A stretch of DNA of 64,000 nt from Burkholderia guangdongensis (GCF_013403875.1 NZ_JACBNX010000028.1:44456-108455), one strand, 5' to 3'. Positions 17,085-26,886 are shown, numbered from the stretch's first letter. Numbers and translations are program-made. Notes: generated by a model not told the origin, from the sequence alone.

Positions 17085-18590
17085 ATGTCCGATACGCAAG
17101 CGCCGCCCCGGTCGCCGCCGGCCGTCTCCGTCGACGCGGGCAGTTATCGCGTCGTGCGGCCCGAAAGCGCGCAAGACGTGATCGATCTGGTGCGCAGGCG
17201 CGATCTTCAGATCGTCGATCTGAAGTTCAGCGACTTGCCGGGCCAGTGGCAGCACTTCTCGATCACGATGCCCGAAGTTCACGAAGGCCTGTTCGAATCC
17301 GGCATCGGTTTCGACGGTTCGTCGATCCGCGGCTTCCAGGAGATCCACGAATCGGACATGCTGCTGCGGCCGGACCCCGCCACCGCGTTCATCGATCCGG
17401 TATTCGACACGCCGACGCTGTCGCTGATTTGCGACGTCGTCGATCCGGTGCTGAGGCAACCGTATTCGCGCGATCCGCGCTATGTCGCGAAAAAGGCCGA
17501 ACATTACCTGAGGCAGACCGGCATCGCGACGACGTGCTACTTCGGCCCGGAGCTCGAATTCTTCATCTTCGACTCGGTCCGTTTCGGGCAGGACCAGCAC
17601 AGCGGCCACTACTGCGTCGAATCGGCCGAAGGCGACTGGAATACGGGCCGCGACGAAGGCGCGTTCGGCGGCGGCAATCTCGGCTACAAGACCCGCTACA
17701 AGGAAGGCTATTTCCCGGTGCCGCCGCAGGACACGCTGCAGGAGATCCGCTCCGAGATCGCGTTGACGCTGCAGCGGGCGGGCGTGCAGGTCGAAGTGCA
17801 TCACCACGAAGTGGCGACGGCCGGACAGAACGAAATCGACATGCGGTTCGCGGCGCTCACGCAGATGGCCGACAACGTGATGATCTTCAAGTACGTCTGC
17901 AAGAACGTCGCGCGCCGGCACGGCAAGGTCGCCACGTTCATGCCGAAGCCGCTCTACGGCGACAACGCGAGCGGCATGCACTGTCACCAGAGCCTGTGGG
18001 ACGACGAGCGCAACCTCTTCTACGACGCGAGCGGCTGGGCGCTGACGTCGCAGACGTGCCGCTGGTACATCGGCGGCCTGCTGCGGCACGCACCCGCGCT
18101 GATGGCGTTCTGCGCGCCGTCGACGAATTCGTACAAGCGGCTGGTGCCGGGCTATGAAGCGCCGGTGAATCTCGCGATGTCGCAGCGCAACCGGTCCGCC
18201 GCGGCGCGCATCCCGATGTATTCGGATGCGCCGAATGCGCGGCGCGTCGAGTTCCGCTGCCCGGATCCGTCGGCGAACGCGTACCTCGCGTTCGCGGCGA
18301 TGCTGATGGCCGGCCTCGACGGCATCGAGAACCGGATCGACCCCGGCGATCCGCTCGACCGGAACATCTACGACCTGCCGCCCGAAGTCGCGCGCAACAT
18401 CCGCCAGGTGCCGGGCTCGCTCGATGCCGCGCTGCAAGCGCTCGAAGACGACAACGCGTTCCTGCGCAAGGGGGACGTGTTCAGCGACGACCTGATCCGG
18501 ACGTGGATCGACTTCAAGCGCAGGCGGGAAGTCGATCCGGTCAGGATGCGGCCGCATCCGTGGGAGTTTTATCTGTACTTCGATGTTTGA
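17085..18590 (+). CDS. glutamine synthetase type I family protein
   Basis: A 501-residue GlnA-family enzyme. The catalytic beta-grasp and barrel motifs are present: GFDGSSIRGF, GPELEFFIFD, NEIDMRF, FMPKPLYGDNASGMH, TNSYKRLVPGYEAP and RIPMYS. The Tyr in NIYDLPPE matches the adenylylation site of enterobacterial GlnA, so nitrogen control may apply. It is about 30 residues longer than classical GlnA, mainly at a Pro-rich N-terminus, which suggests a paralogue rather than the housekeeping copy. It makes glutamine from glutamate, ammonia and ATP. It follows the 67-aa gene and has no evident link to steroid genes. Confidence 0.92.
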   Translation: MSDTQAPPRSPPAVSVDAGSYRVVRPESAQDVIDLVRRRDLQIVDLKFSDLPGQWQHFSITMPEVHEGLFESGIGFDGSSIRGFQEIHESDMLLRPDPATAFIDPVFDTPTLSLICDVVDPVLRQPYSRDPRYVAKKAEHYLRQTGIATTCYFGPELEFFIFDSVRFGQDQHSGHYCVESAEGDWNTGRDEGAFGGGNLGYKTRYKEGYFPVPPQDTLQEIRSEIALTLQRAGVQVEVHHHEVATAGQNEIDMRFAALTQMADNVMIFKYVCKNVARRHGKVATFMPKPLYGDNASGMHCHQSLWDDERNLFYDASGWALTSQTCRWYIGGLLRHAPALMAFCAPSTNSYKRLVPGYEAPVNLAMSQRNRSAAARIPMYSDAPNARRVEFRCPDPSANAYLAFAAMLMAGLDGIENRIDPGDPLDRNIYDLPPEVARNIRQVPGSLDAALQALEDDNAFLRKGDVFSDDLIRTWIDFKRRREVDPVRMRPHPWEFYLYFDV

Positions 18591-18724
18591 AGCGGCGTAG
18601 CGCGCGGGTTCGAGGACGCCCCGCACGATCCGCTTGAATCATCAGCCGGCGAACGCGCCCGTCAACCCGACGGCCTCGGGTCAACCCGAATTGTGGCAAG
18701 ACGTCCATCCGCCTACTCTTCTAC

Positions 18725-18738
18725 ATCATACGTATGAT
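18725..18738. promoter_or_regulatory. palindromic operator candidate for the GntR regulator
   Basis: ATCATACGTATGAT is a perfect 14-bp palindrome 14 bp upstream of the GntR-type regulator start. It overlaps the most AT-rich stretch of the gap. FadR-subfamily GntR proteins bind short palindromes centred on such sequences and often repress themselves. Confidence 0.6.
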
Positions 18739-18752
18739 CTAGAGAGGCATTG

Positions 18753-19472
18753 ATGGCGACGCTACACCGGCAAGTTCTGAATCGAATGGGCGAGCAGATT
18801 TGCTCCGGCCAGTTCGCACCGGGCGACATTCTCCCGGCCGAGGACGTGCTCGCCGAACAATTGCAGGTGAGCCGCATCACCATCCGCGAAACGGTCAAAT
18901 CGCTGTCCGCCAAGGGCATGCTACAAGTGCGCCGTCGTTACGGCACGGTCGTGCTGCCGCGCACGCAGTGGCAGCTGTTCGATCCGGACGTGATGACCTG
19001 GCGCGCCCGGGCCGGCGCGATCGACGAGGGTCTGATCCAGGATCTGATGGAACTGCGGCTGATCATCGAGCCCAACGCGGCCCGGTTGGCCGCGCTGCGC
19101 GCCACCGACGACGATCGCACTGCGGTGCGGCGCGCGTACCGGGCGATGGAGCGCGCCGTCGCGGGCGACGGCGAGTACGTCCCGGCCGATCTCGCGTTTC
19201 ACGGCGCGATCCTCACCGCGTGCCACAACCAGTTCGTCCAGCAGATGCAGAACGCTTTGTCGGCGATCCTGCGGACGAGCTTCGAACTCAGCTCGGAAAT
19301 CGCCGGCGGCCCGGCCCGTTCGCTGCCGATGCATGAAGCGATTTGCATCGCGATCGAGCAAGGCGATCCGGCCGCGGCGGAAGCAGCGGTGCTCACGCTC
19401 ATCAAGCGCGCCGAGCAGGACTTCGAAGACCGCGCCGCACTGAATCGCGCCGACACCGGCAAGCCCGTCTGA
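18753..19472 (+). CDS. GntR-family (FadR subfamily) transcriptional regulator
   Basis: A 239-residue regulator. The N-terminal winged helix (residues about 8-75) has LPAEDVLAEQLQVSRITIRET and the wing RRYGTVV. The all-helical FCD effector domain follows, with DLMELRLIIEPNAARLAA and the metal-ligand pattern D-x-x-FH (DLAFH) plus a later MHEAI His. FCD-type GntR proteins sense sugar acids or carboxylates. The ATG at 18753 follows AGAGAGG; a TTG one codon earlier is possible. It precedes an SDR, an MFS carrier and a mannonate-dehydratase-like enzyme, which it very probably controls. Confidence 0.93.
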   Translation: MATLHRQVLNRMGEQICSGQFAPGDILPAEDVLAEQLQVSRITIRETVKSLSAKGMLQVRRRYGTVVLPRTQWQLFDPDVMTWRARAGAIDEGLIQDLMELRLIIEPNAARLAALRATDDDRTAVRRAYRAMERAVAGDGEYVPADLAFHGAILTACHNQFVQQMQNALSAILRTSFELSSEIAGGPARSLPMHEAICIAIEQGDPAAAEAAVLTLIKRAEQDFEDRAALNRADTGKPV

Positions 19473-19588
19473 CGCCCGTCTGACACCACGTTAGCCAGCG
19501 GAGTCGACATTCACATCATCGCGGCCGGAGAACCGGCCGCGAGGGGCGCGCTCGCGCCTCATTCCTGACCATCGAGAGGAGCAAGCAC

Positions 19589-20356
19589 ATGACTTCACTA
19601 TTCGATCTGAGCGGCCGCACGGCGCTCGTGACCGGCTCGGCGCGCGGCATCGGCTTTGCGCTCGCCGAAGGGCTCGCGACGGCCGGCGCGCGCGTGATCC
19701 TGAACGGCACGCGGGCCGATACGGTCGCCGCCGCGGTCGACCGGCTCGCGGCCAAAGGATTCGACGCGCAAGGCCGCGCGTTCGACGTGACCGACGAACA
19801 GGCCGTCGCCGACGCGTTCGCGCAATGGGACCAGGACGGCGTGCAGATCGACATCGTCGTCAACAATGCCGGCATCCAGTTTCGCAAGCCGCTCGTCGAG
19901 CTCGAACTGAGCGACTGGCAGCGCGTGATCGACACCAATCTGACCAGCGCGTTCATCGTCGCGAAACAGGCAGCGCGACGCATGATCGCGCGCGGCACCG
20001 GCGGCAAGATCGTCAACATCGGCTCGCTCACGAGCGAAGGCGCGCGCGCGACGGTCGGCGCGTACACGGCGGCCAAGGGCGGCATCAAGATGCTGACCCG
20101 CGCGATGAGCGCCGAATGGGCGTCGTCGAACATTCAGGCGAACGCGATCGGCCCGGGCTACATCCTCACCGACATGAACAAGCCCCTCATCGAGAACGCG
20201 ACGTTCGATGCGTGGGTGAAGAGCAGCAATCCGTCCCAGCGCTGGGGCAAGCCGGAAGAACTCGTCGGCACGGCGGTGTATCTGTCGTCGGCCGCGTCGA
20301 GCTACGTGAACGGCCAGATCATCTACGTCGACGGCGGGTGGCTCGCCGTCCTTTGA
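19589..20356 (+). CDS. SDR family, gluconate 5-dehydrogenase-like
   Basis: A 255-residue SDR closest in style to gluconate 5-dehydrogenase/5-keto-gluconate reductase (IdnO/Gno): LFDLSGRTALVTGSARGIG, NNAGIQFRKPL, YTAAKGGIKMLT and the GQIIYVDGGWLAVL end. It should interconvert a sugar acid and its keto form with NAD(P). The ATG at 19589 has GAGAGGAG upstream. With the MFS carrier and enolase-superfamily dehydratase downstream it forms a sugar-acid operon under the GntR gene. The exact sugar acid is not known. Confidence 0.9.
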   Translation: MTSLFDLSGRTALVTGSARGIGFALAEGLATAGARVILNGTRADTVAAAVDRLAAKGFDAQGRAFDVTDEQAVADAFAQWDQDGVQIDIVVNNAGIQFRKPLVELELSDWQRVIDTNLTSAFIVAKQAARRMIARGTGGKIVNIGSLTSEGARATVGAYTAAKGGIKMLTRAMSAEWASSNIQANAIGPGYILTDMNKPLIENATFDAWVKSSNPSQRWGKPEELVGTAVYLSSAASSYVNGQIIYVDGGWLAVL

Positions 20357-20440
20357 ATTCAGGTTCGCGCGGAGAACATAAGAACCCAAGGCGGCCCGCG
20401 CGAATCGAACCGTCCTTGCGCCTTGCCATCCGGAGACATC

Positions 20441-21739
20441 ATGGAAAGCGTCAAACCCGTAGCAACCCAGAGATGGTGGTATCTGATGCCCATCATCTTC
20501 ATCACCTACAGCCTCGCCTATCTGGACCGCGCGAACTATGGCTTCGCGGCCGCGGCGGGCATCAACAAGGATCTCGGCGTCACGTCCGGCACGTCGGCGC
20601 TGATCGGCTCGCTGTTCTTTCTCGGCTACTGCCTGTTTCAGGTGCCCGGCGCGATCTACGCGCAGCGCAACAGCGTGAAGAAGCTGATCTTCTTCAGCCT
20701 GATCCTGTGGGGCCTGTGCGCCGCCGCCACCGGCATGGTCAACAACATCCCGATGCTGATGGTGCTGCGCTTCACGCTCGGCGTGGTCGAGGCCGCGGTG
20801 ATGCCGTCGATGCTGATGTACATCAGCCGATGGTTCACGCGCAACGAACGCTCGCGCGCCAATACGTACCTGATTCTCGGCAACCCGGTGACCGTTCTGT
20901 GGATGTCGGTGGTGTCGGGTTATCTGGTGCACAGTTTCGGATGGCGCGAGATGTTCGTGCTCGAAGGGCTGCCCGCGCTCGTCTGGGCGGTCGTGTGGTG
21001 GTTCACGGTCAAGGATCGCCCGGCCGACGCGCACTGGATGACCGATGCGGAAAAGACCGAACTCAACGCACGTCTGGTGGCGGAACAGGCGCACATCGCG
21101 CCGGTGCGCAATTACAAGGCGGCCTTCCGTTCGCCGATGTTGCTGAAATGCTGCGCGATCCACGCACTGTGGAGCATCGGCGTGTACGGCTTCATCATGT
21201 GGCTGCCGTCGATTCTCAAGTCCGCATCGACGATCGATATCGTGTCGGTCGGCTGGCTCTCCGCCGTGCCGTATCTCGCCGCCATCGTGCTGATGCTGCT
21301 TGCGTCCTGGCTCTCCGACAAGACGCGCAACCGCAAGCTGTTCGTCTGGCCGCTGCTGCTCGTCGGGACGATCGCGCTCGTCGCGTCGTACCTGGTTGGC
21401 GGATCGCACTTCTGGATCTCGTTCGGTCTGCTGGTCGTCGCGGGAGCGACGATGTACGCGCCGTATGGGCCGTTCTTCGCGCTCGTGCCCGAGCTGATCC
21501 CGAGCAACGTTCTCGGCGGAGCGATCGGGCTCATCAATTCCAGTGGCGCGCTGGGCGCATTCCTCGGGTCCTGGATCGTCGGCTATCTGAACGGCGCGAC
21601 CGGCAGCCCTGCCGTCTCCTATATCTTCATGGCGATTTCGCTGCTGTTGTCCGTGATCCTGACGATCATGCTTCCCGCGTCGTCGGAACAGCGTGTCAAG
21701 CGAAGCGGGTCGCTTTCCGCCGCCACGGAAACTCACTGA
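20441..21739 (+). CDS. MFS transporter, anion:cation symporter (sugar-acid type)
   Basis: A 432-residue major facilitator with 12 predicted helices. The ACS-family signature is present: LAYLDRANYGFAAAAGI in helix 1 and RFTLGVVEAAVMPSM near helix 4. ACS members import hexuronates, galactonate, glucarate and phthalate-like anions by proton symport. The ATG at 20441 has GGAGA upstream; an earlier in-frame ATG at 20423 lacks one. It sits between the gluconate-dehydrogenase-like SDR and the mannonate-dehydratase-like gene, so a hexonate is the likely substrate. Confidence 0.93.
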   Translation: MESVKPVATQRWWYLMPIIFITYSLAYLDRANYGFAAAAGINKDLGVTSGTSALIGSLFFLGYCLFQVPGAIYAQRNSVKKLIFFSLILWGLCAAATGMVNNIPMLMVLRFTLGVVEAAVMPSMLMYISRWFTRNERSRANTYLILGNPVTVLWMSVVSGYLVHSFGWREMFVLEGLPALVWAVVWWFTVKDRPADAHWMTDAEKTELNARLVAEQAHIAPVRNYKAAFRSPMLLKCCAIHALWSIGVYGFIMWLPSILKSASTIDIVSVGWLSAVPYLAAIVLMLLASWLSDKTRNRKLFVWPLLLVGTIALVASYLVGGSHFWISFGLLVVAGATMYAPYGPFFALVPELIPSNVLGGAIGLINSSGALGAFLGSWIVGYLNGATGSPAVSYIFMAISLLLSVILTIMLPASSEQRVKRSGSLSAATETH

Positions 21740-21762
21740 CCACTCACCTCTGACAGACGGAC

Positions 21763-23010
21763 ATGACAACTCTCATCACGGATGTAAAGGTCATCCTGAC
21801 CGCGCCGGAAGGCATCAACCTGATCGTCGTCAAGGTCGAGACCAACCAGCCGGGCTTGGTCGGTCTCGGATGCGCGACGTTCGCGTACCGGCACGTGGCG
21901 GTCCAATGCTTGATCGAAGCGTATCTGCGGCCGCTGCTGATCGGGCGCGATGCCGAAGCGATCGAGGAGCTGTGGCAGTTGATGCACCAGAATGCGTACT
22001 GGCGCAATGGTCCGATCGAGAACAACGCGATCTCGGGCGTCGACATGGCGTTGTGGGACATCAAGGGCAAGATGGCGAACATGCCGCTCTATCAGCTGTT
22101 CGGCGGAAAGTGCCGCGAAGGCGTGCCCATCTATCGCCATGCGGACGGCCGCAATCTGAACGAGCTGTGCGAGAACATCCAGAAGTATCGCGAGCAAGGC
22201 ATCACGCACATCCGCTGCCAGAGCGGCGGCTACGGCGGCGACGGTTACGGCAAGGCGCCGGCGGGCACGCCGCTAGGCGCGGCGGACGGCGTGTACCTCG
22301 ACAGCAGAAAATACATGCGCGAAACGCTCAAGCTGTTCGACGGCATTCGCAGCAAGGTGGGCTTTGATGTCGAGTTGTGTCACGACGTGCATGAGCGTCT
22401 GAAGCCGGTCGAAGCGATCCGGTTCGCGTGCGAGCTCGAGCAGTACGATCTGTTCTTTCTCGAAGACGCGATCGCGCTCGAAGAAGGCGAGTGGATCCGT
22501 CAGTTGCGCGAGAAGACGACGACTCCGCTGGCGCAGGGCGAACTCTTCAACAATCCGTATGAATGGCGATTCCTGATCACCGAGCGGTTGATCGATTACA
22601 TCCGCGTTCACCTGAGTCAGATCGGCGGCATCACCGCGGGGCGCAAACTGCAGATATTTGCCGAGCAGTTCGGCGTCAGGACCGCATGGCACGGTCCGGG
22701 CGACATGTCGCCGCTCGCGCACGCGGCGAACATCCACATCGACCTCGCCGCGCGCAATTTCGGCGTGCAGGAATGGTCCGGCACCGAGCCGCCGAACTTC
22801 GTGATTCAGGAACTCAAGGGGCCGAGAGCGGCATTGCTCGATGTATTCCCCGGCCTTCCCGAATTCCGGAACGGGCACGTGTATGCCAATGACAAGCCGG
22901 GCCTGGGCGTGGACATCGATGAAGCGGAGGCGGCGAAATATCCGTGCGAAAACACGGTGACCACCTGGACGCAGACGCGGCTGAAGGATGGGACGCTGCA
23001 AACGCCGTAA
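21763..23010 (+). CDS. mannonate dehydratase-family enzyme (enolase superfamily, ManD type)
   Basis: A 415-residue enolase-superfamily protein of the ManD/RspA subgroup. The N-terminal capping domain includes RNGPIENNAISGVDMALWDIKGK. The barrel carries the metal ligands Asp in CHDVHERL, Glu in FFLEDAI and Glu in AQGELFNN, with the catalytic His of DVH and a second His in WHGPGDMSP. ManD enzymes dehydrate D-mannonate and/or D-gluconate to 2-keto-3-deoxygluconate; activity varies widely in the subgroup. It is the last gene of the GntR-SDR-MFS-ManD operon. Confidence 0.9.
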   Translation: MTTLITDVKVILTAPEGINLIVVKVETNQPGLVGLGCATFAYRHVAVQCLIEAYLRPLLIGRDAEAIEELWQLMHQNAYWRNGPIENNAISGVDMALWDIKGKMANMPLYQLFGGKCREGVPIYRHADGRNLNELCENIQKYREQGITHIRCQSGGYGGDGYGKAPAGTPLGAADGVYLDSRKYMRETLKLFDGIRSKVGFDVELCHDVHERLKPVEAIRFACELEQYDLFFLEDAIALEEGEWIRQLREKTTTPLAQGELFNNPYEWRFLITERLIDYIRVHLSQIGGITAGRKLQIFAEQFGVRTAWHGPGDMSPLAHAANIHIDLAARNFGVQEWSGTEPPNFVIQELKGPRAALLDVFPGLPEFRNGHVYANDKPGLGVDIDEAEAAKYPCENTVTTWTQTRLKDGTLQTP

Positions 23011-23071
23011 GGATGGCGGCAATCACCGCCCGTCATCGTTCAATGGCGTGATGCCCATCGCCGCCATATCA

Positions 23072-23098
23072 ATGGCCCCGGCGGGTTGCCCGGGCCAT
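23072..23098. terminator. hairpin between convergent genes
   Basis: ATGGCCC and GGGCCAT can pair around a 13-nt GC-rich loop in the 152-bp gap between the convergent ManD-family gene (plus) and kshA (minus). No clear T-run follows on either strand. It may end transcription from both sides; confidence is low. Confidence 0.35.
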
Positions 23099-23162
23099 CG
23101 CCAATCGCCCGCTTCGCGTGCCCGCGCGCGTCCCGATGCAGCGCATCGACGATCTCCGCCGC

Positions 23163-24239
23163 CTACCGCTCGAACACGTGATGCAGCTCCGGCGGCGCCT
23201 CCCCCTCCCGAATCTTCAGCTCGAACACCCTCCTCGCGACGCTCGACGGCCGCACATCCGCCACATCGAGATAGAACTGCGAATACCAGTCGCGGCTCTG
23301 ATAGATCGGCCCGTCGCCCTCGCACAGCAGCGGATTGTCGACCCGCGTCTTGCTGTGCCAGATGTCGACGTCCTCGTAGAACGCACGCTGCGCCTCCTTC
23401 ACATAGGCCGTCGCCATCTCCATGTTCTGCTCGTCGGAGAGCCCCGGCAGCTTCTTCACGATCACGCCGTAACGCAGCTCGAAGCTGTTCATGTCGATCG
23501 GCACGTGGCAGTTGAGCAGCACCGAATGGATCGGATGCCCGTTCGCCTGCCCGGTCATCTGCGTGATATGCACGGCCGGCCCGAAATACGTCGACAGCGC
23601 GATCAACCGGTCGTCGCCCAGCCGTTCGCTGCGGCCGACCATCAGCTGCGTCGCCTTGTGATCCTCGAACAGGTTCGCGAAATAGTCGACCGGCGCGCGA
23701 TGCACGGTGCCGAAATGCGCGGCGTCGGAGATGTTGTCGACGAGCTCGCGGCAGTTCGTCTGGATCACCATCTTGTCGACGACCCAGTCCGACCATTCGT
23801 CGGAGAAACAGTGCTCGAGCCGCGGAATCGCCACCTCGGGCGGCGGCGGATTGCCTTCCGGATCGTTCCAGACGAACAGCAGCCTGTTCTGCTCGCAAGT
23901 CGGCCATGCGGCGATGCGCGCCTTCGGCGGAATCCGCTTGCAATACGGAATCGACGCGCACTGGCCCGCGCCGTTCCACGCCCAGCCGTGGAACGGGCAC
24001 ACGACGGTATCGCCTTCGATCCGGCCCTGGCTCAGGTCCGCGCCCATGTGCGGGCAATACGCGTCGATCACGTTCACGTTGCCGGCCGAATCCGCGAACG
24101 CGACGAGCTTGCGCCCGAAAATGTTCAGCGTGTGCGGCTCGCCGTCCTTGTAGTCGCGGGCGAGCCCGAGGCAATGCCAGCCGCGCGCGTAGCGCTCGAC
24201 GAGCGGTTGGGCTTCGATCTTGTAGGGGCGTGCGGACAT
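23163..24239 (-). CDS. kshA: 3-ketosteroid 9alpha-hydroxylase, oxygenase component
   Basis: A 358-residue Rieske non-heme iron oxygenase. The Rieske cluster ligands are Cys62, His64, Cys81 and His84 (CPHMGAD...CPFHGWAW). The mononuclear iron site is the N-x2-D-x2-H-x4-H pattern at Asn169, Asp172, His175 and His180 (NISDAAHFGTVH). This layout is that of KshA, which hydroxylates C9 of androsta-diene-dione and so triggers ring B opening together with KstD. The reductase is KshB at 46236-47330. The ATG at 24239 follows AAGGAGA. It is the last gene of the long minus-strand run that begins with hsaC. Confidence 0.92.
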   Translation of the reverse strand: MSARPYKIEAQPLVERYARGWHCLGLARDYKDGEPHTLNIFGRKLVAFADSAGNVNVIDAYCPHMGADLSQGRIEGDTVVCPFHGWAWNGAGQCASIPYCKRIPPKARIAAWPTCEQNRLLFVWNDPEGNPPPPEVAIPRLEHCFSDEWSDWVVDKMVIQTNCRELVDNISDAAHFGTVHRAPVDYFANLFEDHKATQLMVGRSERLGDDRLIALSTYFGPAVHITQMTGQANGHPIHSVLLNCHVPIDMNSFELRYGVIVKKLPGLSDEQNMEMATAYVKEAQRAFYEDVDIWHSKTRVDNPLLCEGDGPIYQSRDWYSQFYLDVADVRPSSVARRVFELKIREGEAPPELHHVFER

Positions 24240-24309
24240 GTGAGTCGTCTCCTTGTCGGTTCGGTTCGCGCGGCGGCCGGCCTCGCCGGCCGCGCGCGGG
24301 GGCATCGGT

Positions 24310-26832
24310 TCAATGCGTCGGATGGCCGGATTCGAGCGCGCCGGCACGACCGGATTCGGCGGCGCGGGCGCGGTTCGCGCTCGACGCGGGCGCGGCGGGC
24401 GCACTCGACGCGCCCGCGCCCGCCGCCGCGCCGGACAGCGCCGGATGCAGCTGCACGCGCCGCTCCGCGCGCTCGACGCCGAGCCACGCGGCGAGCGCCG
24501 GCAGCAGGAACACCGCGCCGAACAGGTTCACGAGGAACATGAACGCGAGCAGCACGCCCATGTCGACCTGGAACTTCAGCGCGGAGAACGCCCACGTGCC
24601 GACACCGATGAACATCGTGACCGCGGTGAACAGCGCCGCGGTGCCGCGCTGGCGCATCGCGTCGGCGAACGCGTCGGGCAGCGTCGCGCCTTCGCGGATG
24701 TCGTGCTGCAGGCGCTCGTACAGATAGATCCCGTAATCGACGCCGACACCGACGCCGAGCGTGATCACCGGCAGCGTCGCGACTTTCAGCCCGATGCCGA
24801 GCAGCGCCATCACCGCGTTGCAGAGAATCGACACGAGCGTCAGCGGCACGATGATGCACAGCACCGCGCGCCACGACCGGAACGTGACCGCGCAGAGCAG
24901 CGCGATCGCACCGAAGATCGACGCCAGCATCGCGATCTCGGCGTCGGCCACCGCCTCATTGGTCGCCGCCATCACGCCGACGTTGCCGCCCGCGAGCCGG
25001 AACGCGACGTTCGGCGTCGGGTTCTCGGCCGCGAAGCGCTTGATCTCGCTGACGATGTGCGCGATCGTCTTGCCCTCGTGATTCGACGTGTAGATCAGCA
25101 CCTGGATCGCCTTGCAGTTCGCGGTGTTCATCCCGTTGTCCGGGTCGTACGCGTTCGCGCCCTGCGTGAGTCCGTCGCTCGAGCGCGGCAGCGCGGCCCA
25201 GCGCGGATTGCCCTCGTTAAATGCGGCGATGAACACCTTGCCCTGCGACGCGACGCTCGTCACCGACTGCACGCCCGCGACGCCGCGCATATACATTTCG
25301 AACTTCTCGATTCCGCTCATCACCGGGTAATGCAGGCACGCGTCGTCGAAGCCGGTCGTCTCGACGATCACCGACAGCACGTCGACGCCGATGTCGTACT
25401 GATGCGTGATCGCGGCGTTGTCGACGTTGTAGCGGGACGTCGCGCGCAGCTCGGGCGCGCCGGTGCCGATGTCGCCGATCTCGAGCTTGCGCGATTCGAG
25501 CGCGCCGTACGCGAGCAGCGCGAGCGCGACCGCGAACACGCCGAGCGCGGGCAGCGGCCGCGCGAACGTCGCGAAGCCGTTCCACATCCTGCCGCCGCCG
25601 GCCGCCGCCGTGCGCTGCGCGCGGGCCAGCGCGCCGCGCTCGAGCTTCGTGTACGACAGCAGAATCGGCAGGAACACCTTGTTCGTGACGATCATCAGCA
25701 GCACGCCGAGGCACGCGGTGATGCCGAGCTCGCGCACGATGTCGATCTTGATCCGCATGATCACCATGAAGCCGAGCGCGTTCGTCAGCAGCGCGACCGT
25801 GCCGGGCACGAACAGCTTGCGGAACGCGTCGCGCGCGGCGCCGACGGGCGCCTCGCCCCTGACGAGCGCCTGCTTCCACGCGTTCGTCATCTGCACCGCA
25901 TGCGACACGCCGATCGAGAAGATCAGGAACGGCACGAGGATCGACATCGGATCGATGCCGAGCCCGAGCACCGGCAGCGCACCGAGCAGCCACACGACCG
26001 GCAGCAGCGCGACCGCCAGCGCGAGCACGGTGGTCTTCAGCGAGCGCGTATAGGCGAACAGCAGCGCGGCCGTCACGAGGAACGCGACCGCGAAGAACGT
26101 GATCACGCCGGCGATCCCCGCCTCGACGTCGCCGACGAGCTTCGCGAAGCCGATGATGTTCACGTCGACGTCCTTGCTCGCATACCGCGCGCGGATCTGC
26201 TCGAGCTGCTTCGCGACCGCGCTGTAGTCGAGCCGCTTGCCGGTCGCCGGGTCGGTCTCGCGCAACTCCGCGCGGATCAGCGCCGACTTCAGGTCGTTGC
26301 CGACGAGCCGGCCGATCTGCCCGGAGCGCGCAACATTGCGCCGCACTTTCCCGAGATCGTCCGGGTTCGCGCTCGAGAACTGCCCGGGCACGACGACGTC
26401 GCCGCGAAAGCCCGCCTCGGTCACTTCCGTGTAGTGGACGTTCGGCGTGAACAGCGAGAACACGCGCGAGCGATTGACGCCGGGGATGAAGAACACGTCG
26501 TCGGTCGCGTGGCGCAGCGCGTCCATGAACGGCTGGTTGTAGATGTCGCCCTGCCCCTTCCAGCGCAGGCTCACGAGAATCGTGTTCGCGCCCGGAAACG
26601 CGCCCGCGTAGCGGTTGAACACCTGCATGTACGGGTGCTGCATCGGGATCATCTTGTTGAAGCCCGGGTCGAGGCGCAGGCGCGTCGCGGACAGGCCGAG
26701 CGCGAGCGTCACCGCGACGCACAGCACGAGCAGCAGGCGCCGCCAGCGGACGATCGCGTCGGCGCAGCGGTCGACGAACGCCGCGAGGCGCGTAGCGGGT
26801 ACGGAATCTTGAGGGCGGGACAGGTCGTTCAT
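24310..26832 (-). CDS. RND superfamily transporter (MMPL type)
   Basis: An 840-residue membrane protein with the RND/MMPL plan: one helix near the N-terminus, a large periplasmic domain, about five helices (residues roughly 230-400), a second periplasmic domain and about five more helices. The GVGVDYGIYLYERL motif in the second bundle has the Asp-Tyr pair used for proton relay in MMPL proteins, and SIGVSHAVQM is its counterpart in the first bundle. The Ala-rich C-terminal tail is likely cytosolic. Relatives accompany DUF1302/DUF1329 in steroid degraders, so transport of a steroid or lipid is the likely role. Confidence 0.9.
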   Translation of the reverse strand: MNDLSRPQDSVPATRLAAFVDRCADAIVRWRRLLLVLCVAVTLALGLSATRLRLDPGFNKMIPMQHPYMQVFNRYAGAFPGANTILVSLRWKGQGDIYNQPFMDALRHATDDVFFIPGVNRSRVFSLFTPNVHYTEVTEAGFRGDVVVPGQFSSANPDDLGKVRRNVARSGQIGRLVGNDLKSALIRAELRETDPATGKRLDYSAVAKQLEQIRARYASKDVDVNIIGFAKLVGDVEAGIAGVITFFAVAFLVTAALLFAYTRSLKTTVLALAVALLPVVWLLGALPVLGLGIDPMSILVPFLIFSIGVSHAVQMTNAWKQALVRGEAPVGAARDAFRKLFVPGTVALLTNALGFMVIMRIKIDIVRELGITACLGVLLMIVTNKVFLPILLSYTKLERGALARAQRTAAAGGGRMWNGFATFARPLPALGVFAVALALLAYGALESRKLEIGDIGTGAPELRATSRYNVDNAAITHQYDIGVDVLSVIVETTGFDDACLHYPVMSGIEKFEMYMRGVAGVQSVTSVASQGKVFIAAFNEGNPRWAALPRSSDGLTQGANAYDPDNGMNTANCKAIQVLIYTSNHEGKTIAHIVSEIKRFAAENPTPNVAFRLAGGNVGVMAATNEAVADAEIAMLASIFGAIALLCAVTFRSWRAVLCIIVPLTLVSILCNAVMALLGIGLKVATLPVITLGVGVGVDYGIYLYERLQHDIREGATLPDAFADAMRQRGTAALFTAVTMFIGVGTWAFSALKFQVDMGVLLAFMFLVNLFGAVFLLPALAAWLGVERAERRVQLHPALSGAAAGAGASSAPAAPASSANRARAAESGRAGALESGHPTH

Positions 26833-26886
26833 GGGTGTCTCACGTCGAAGCGGACTATCGAAGCGGAAAGGGCGGGCGCGGCCGCA

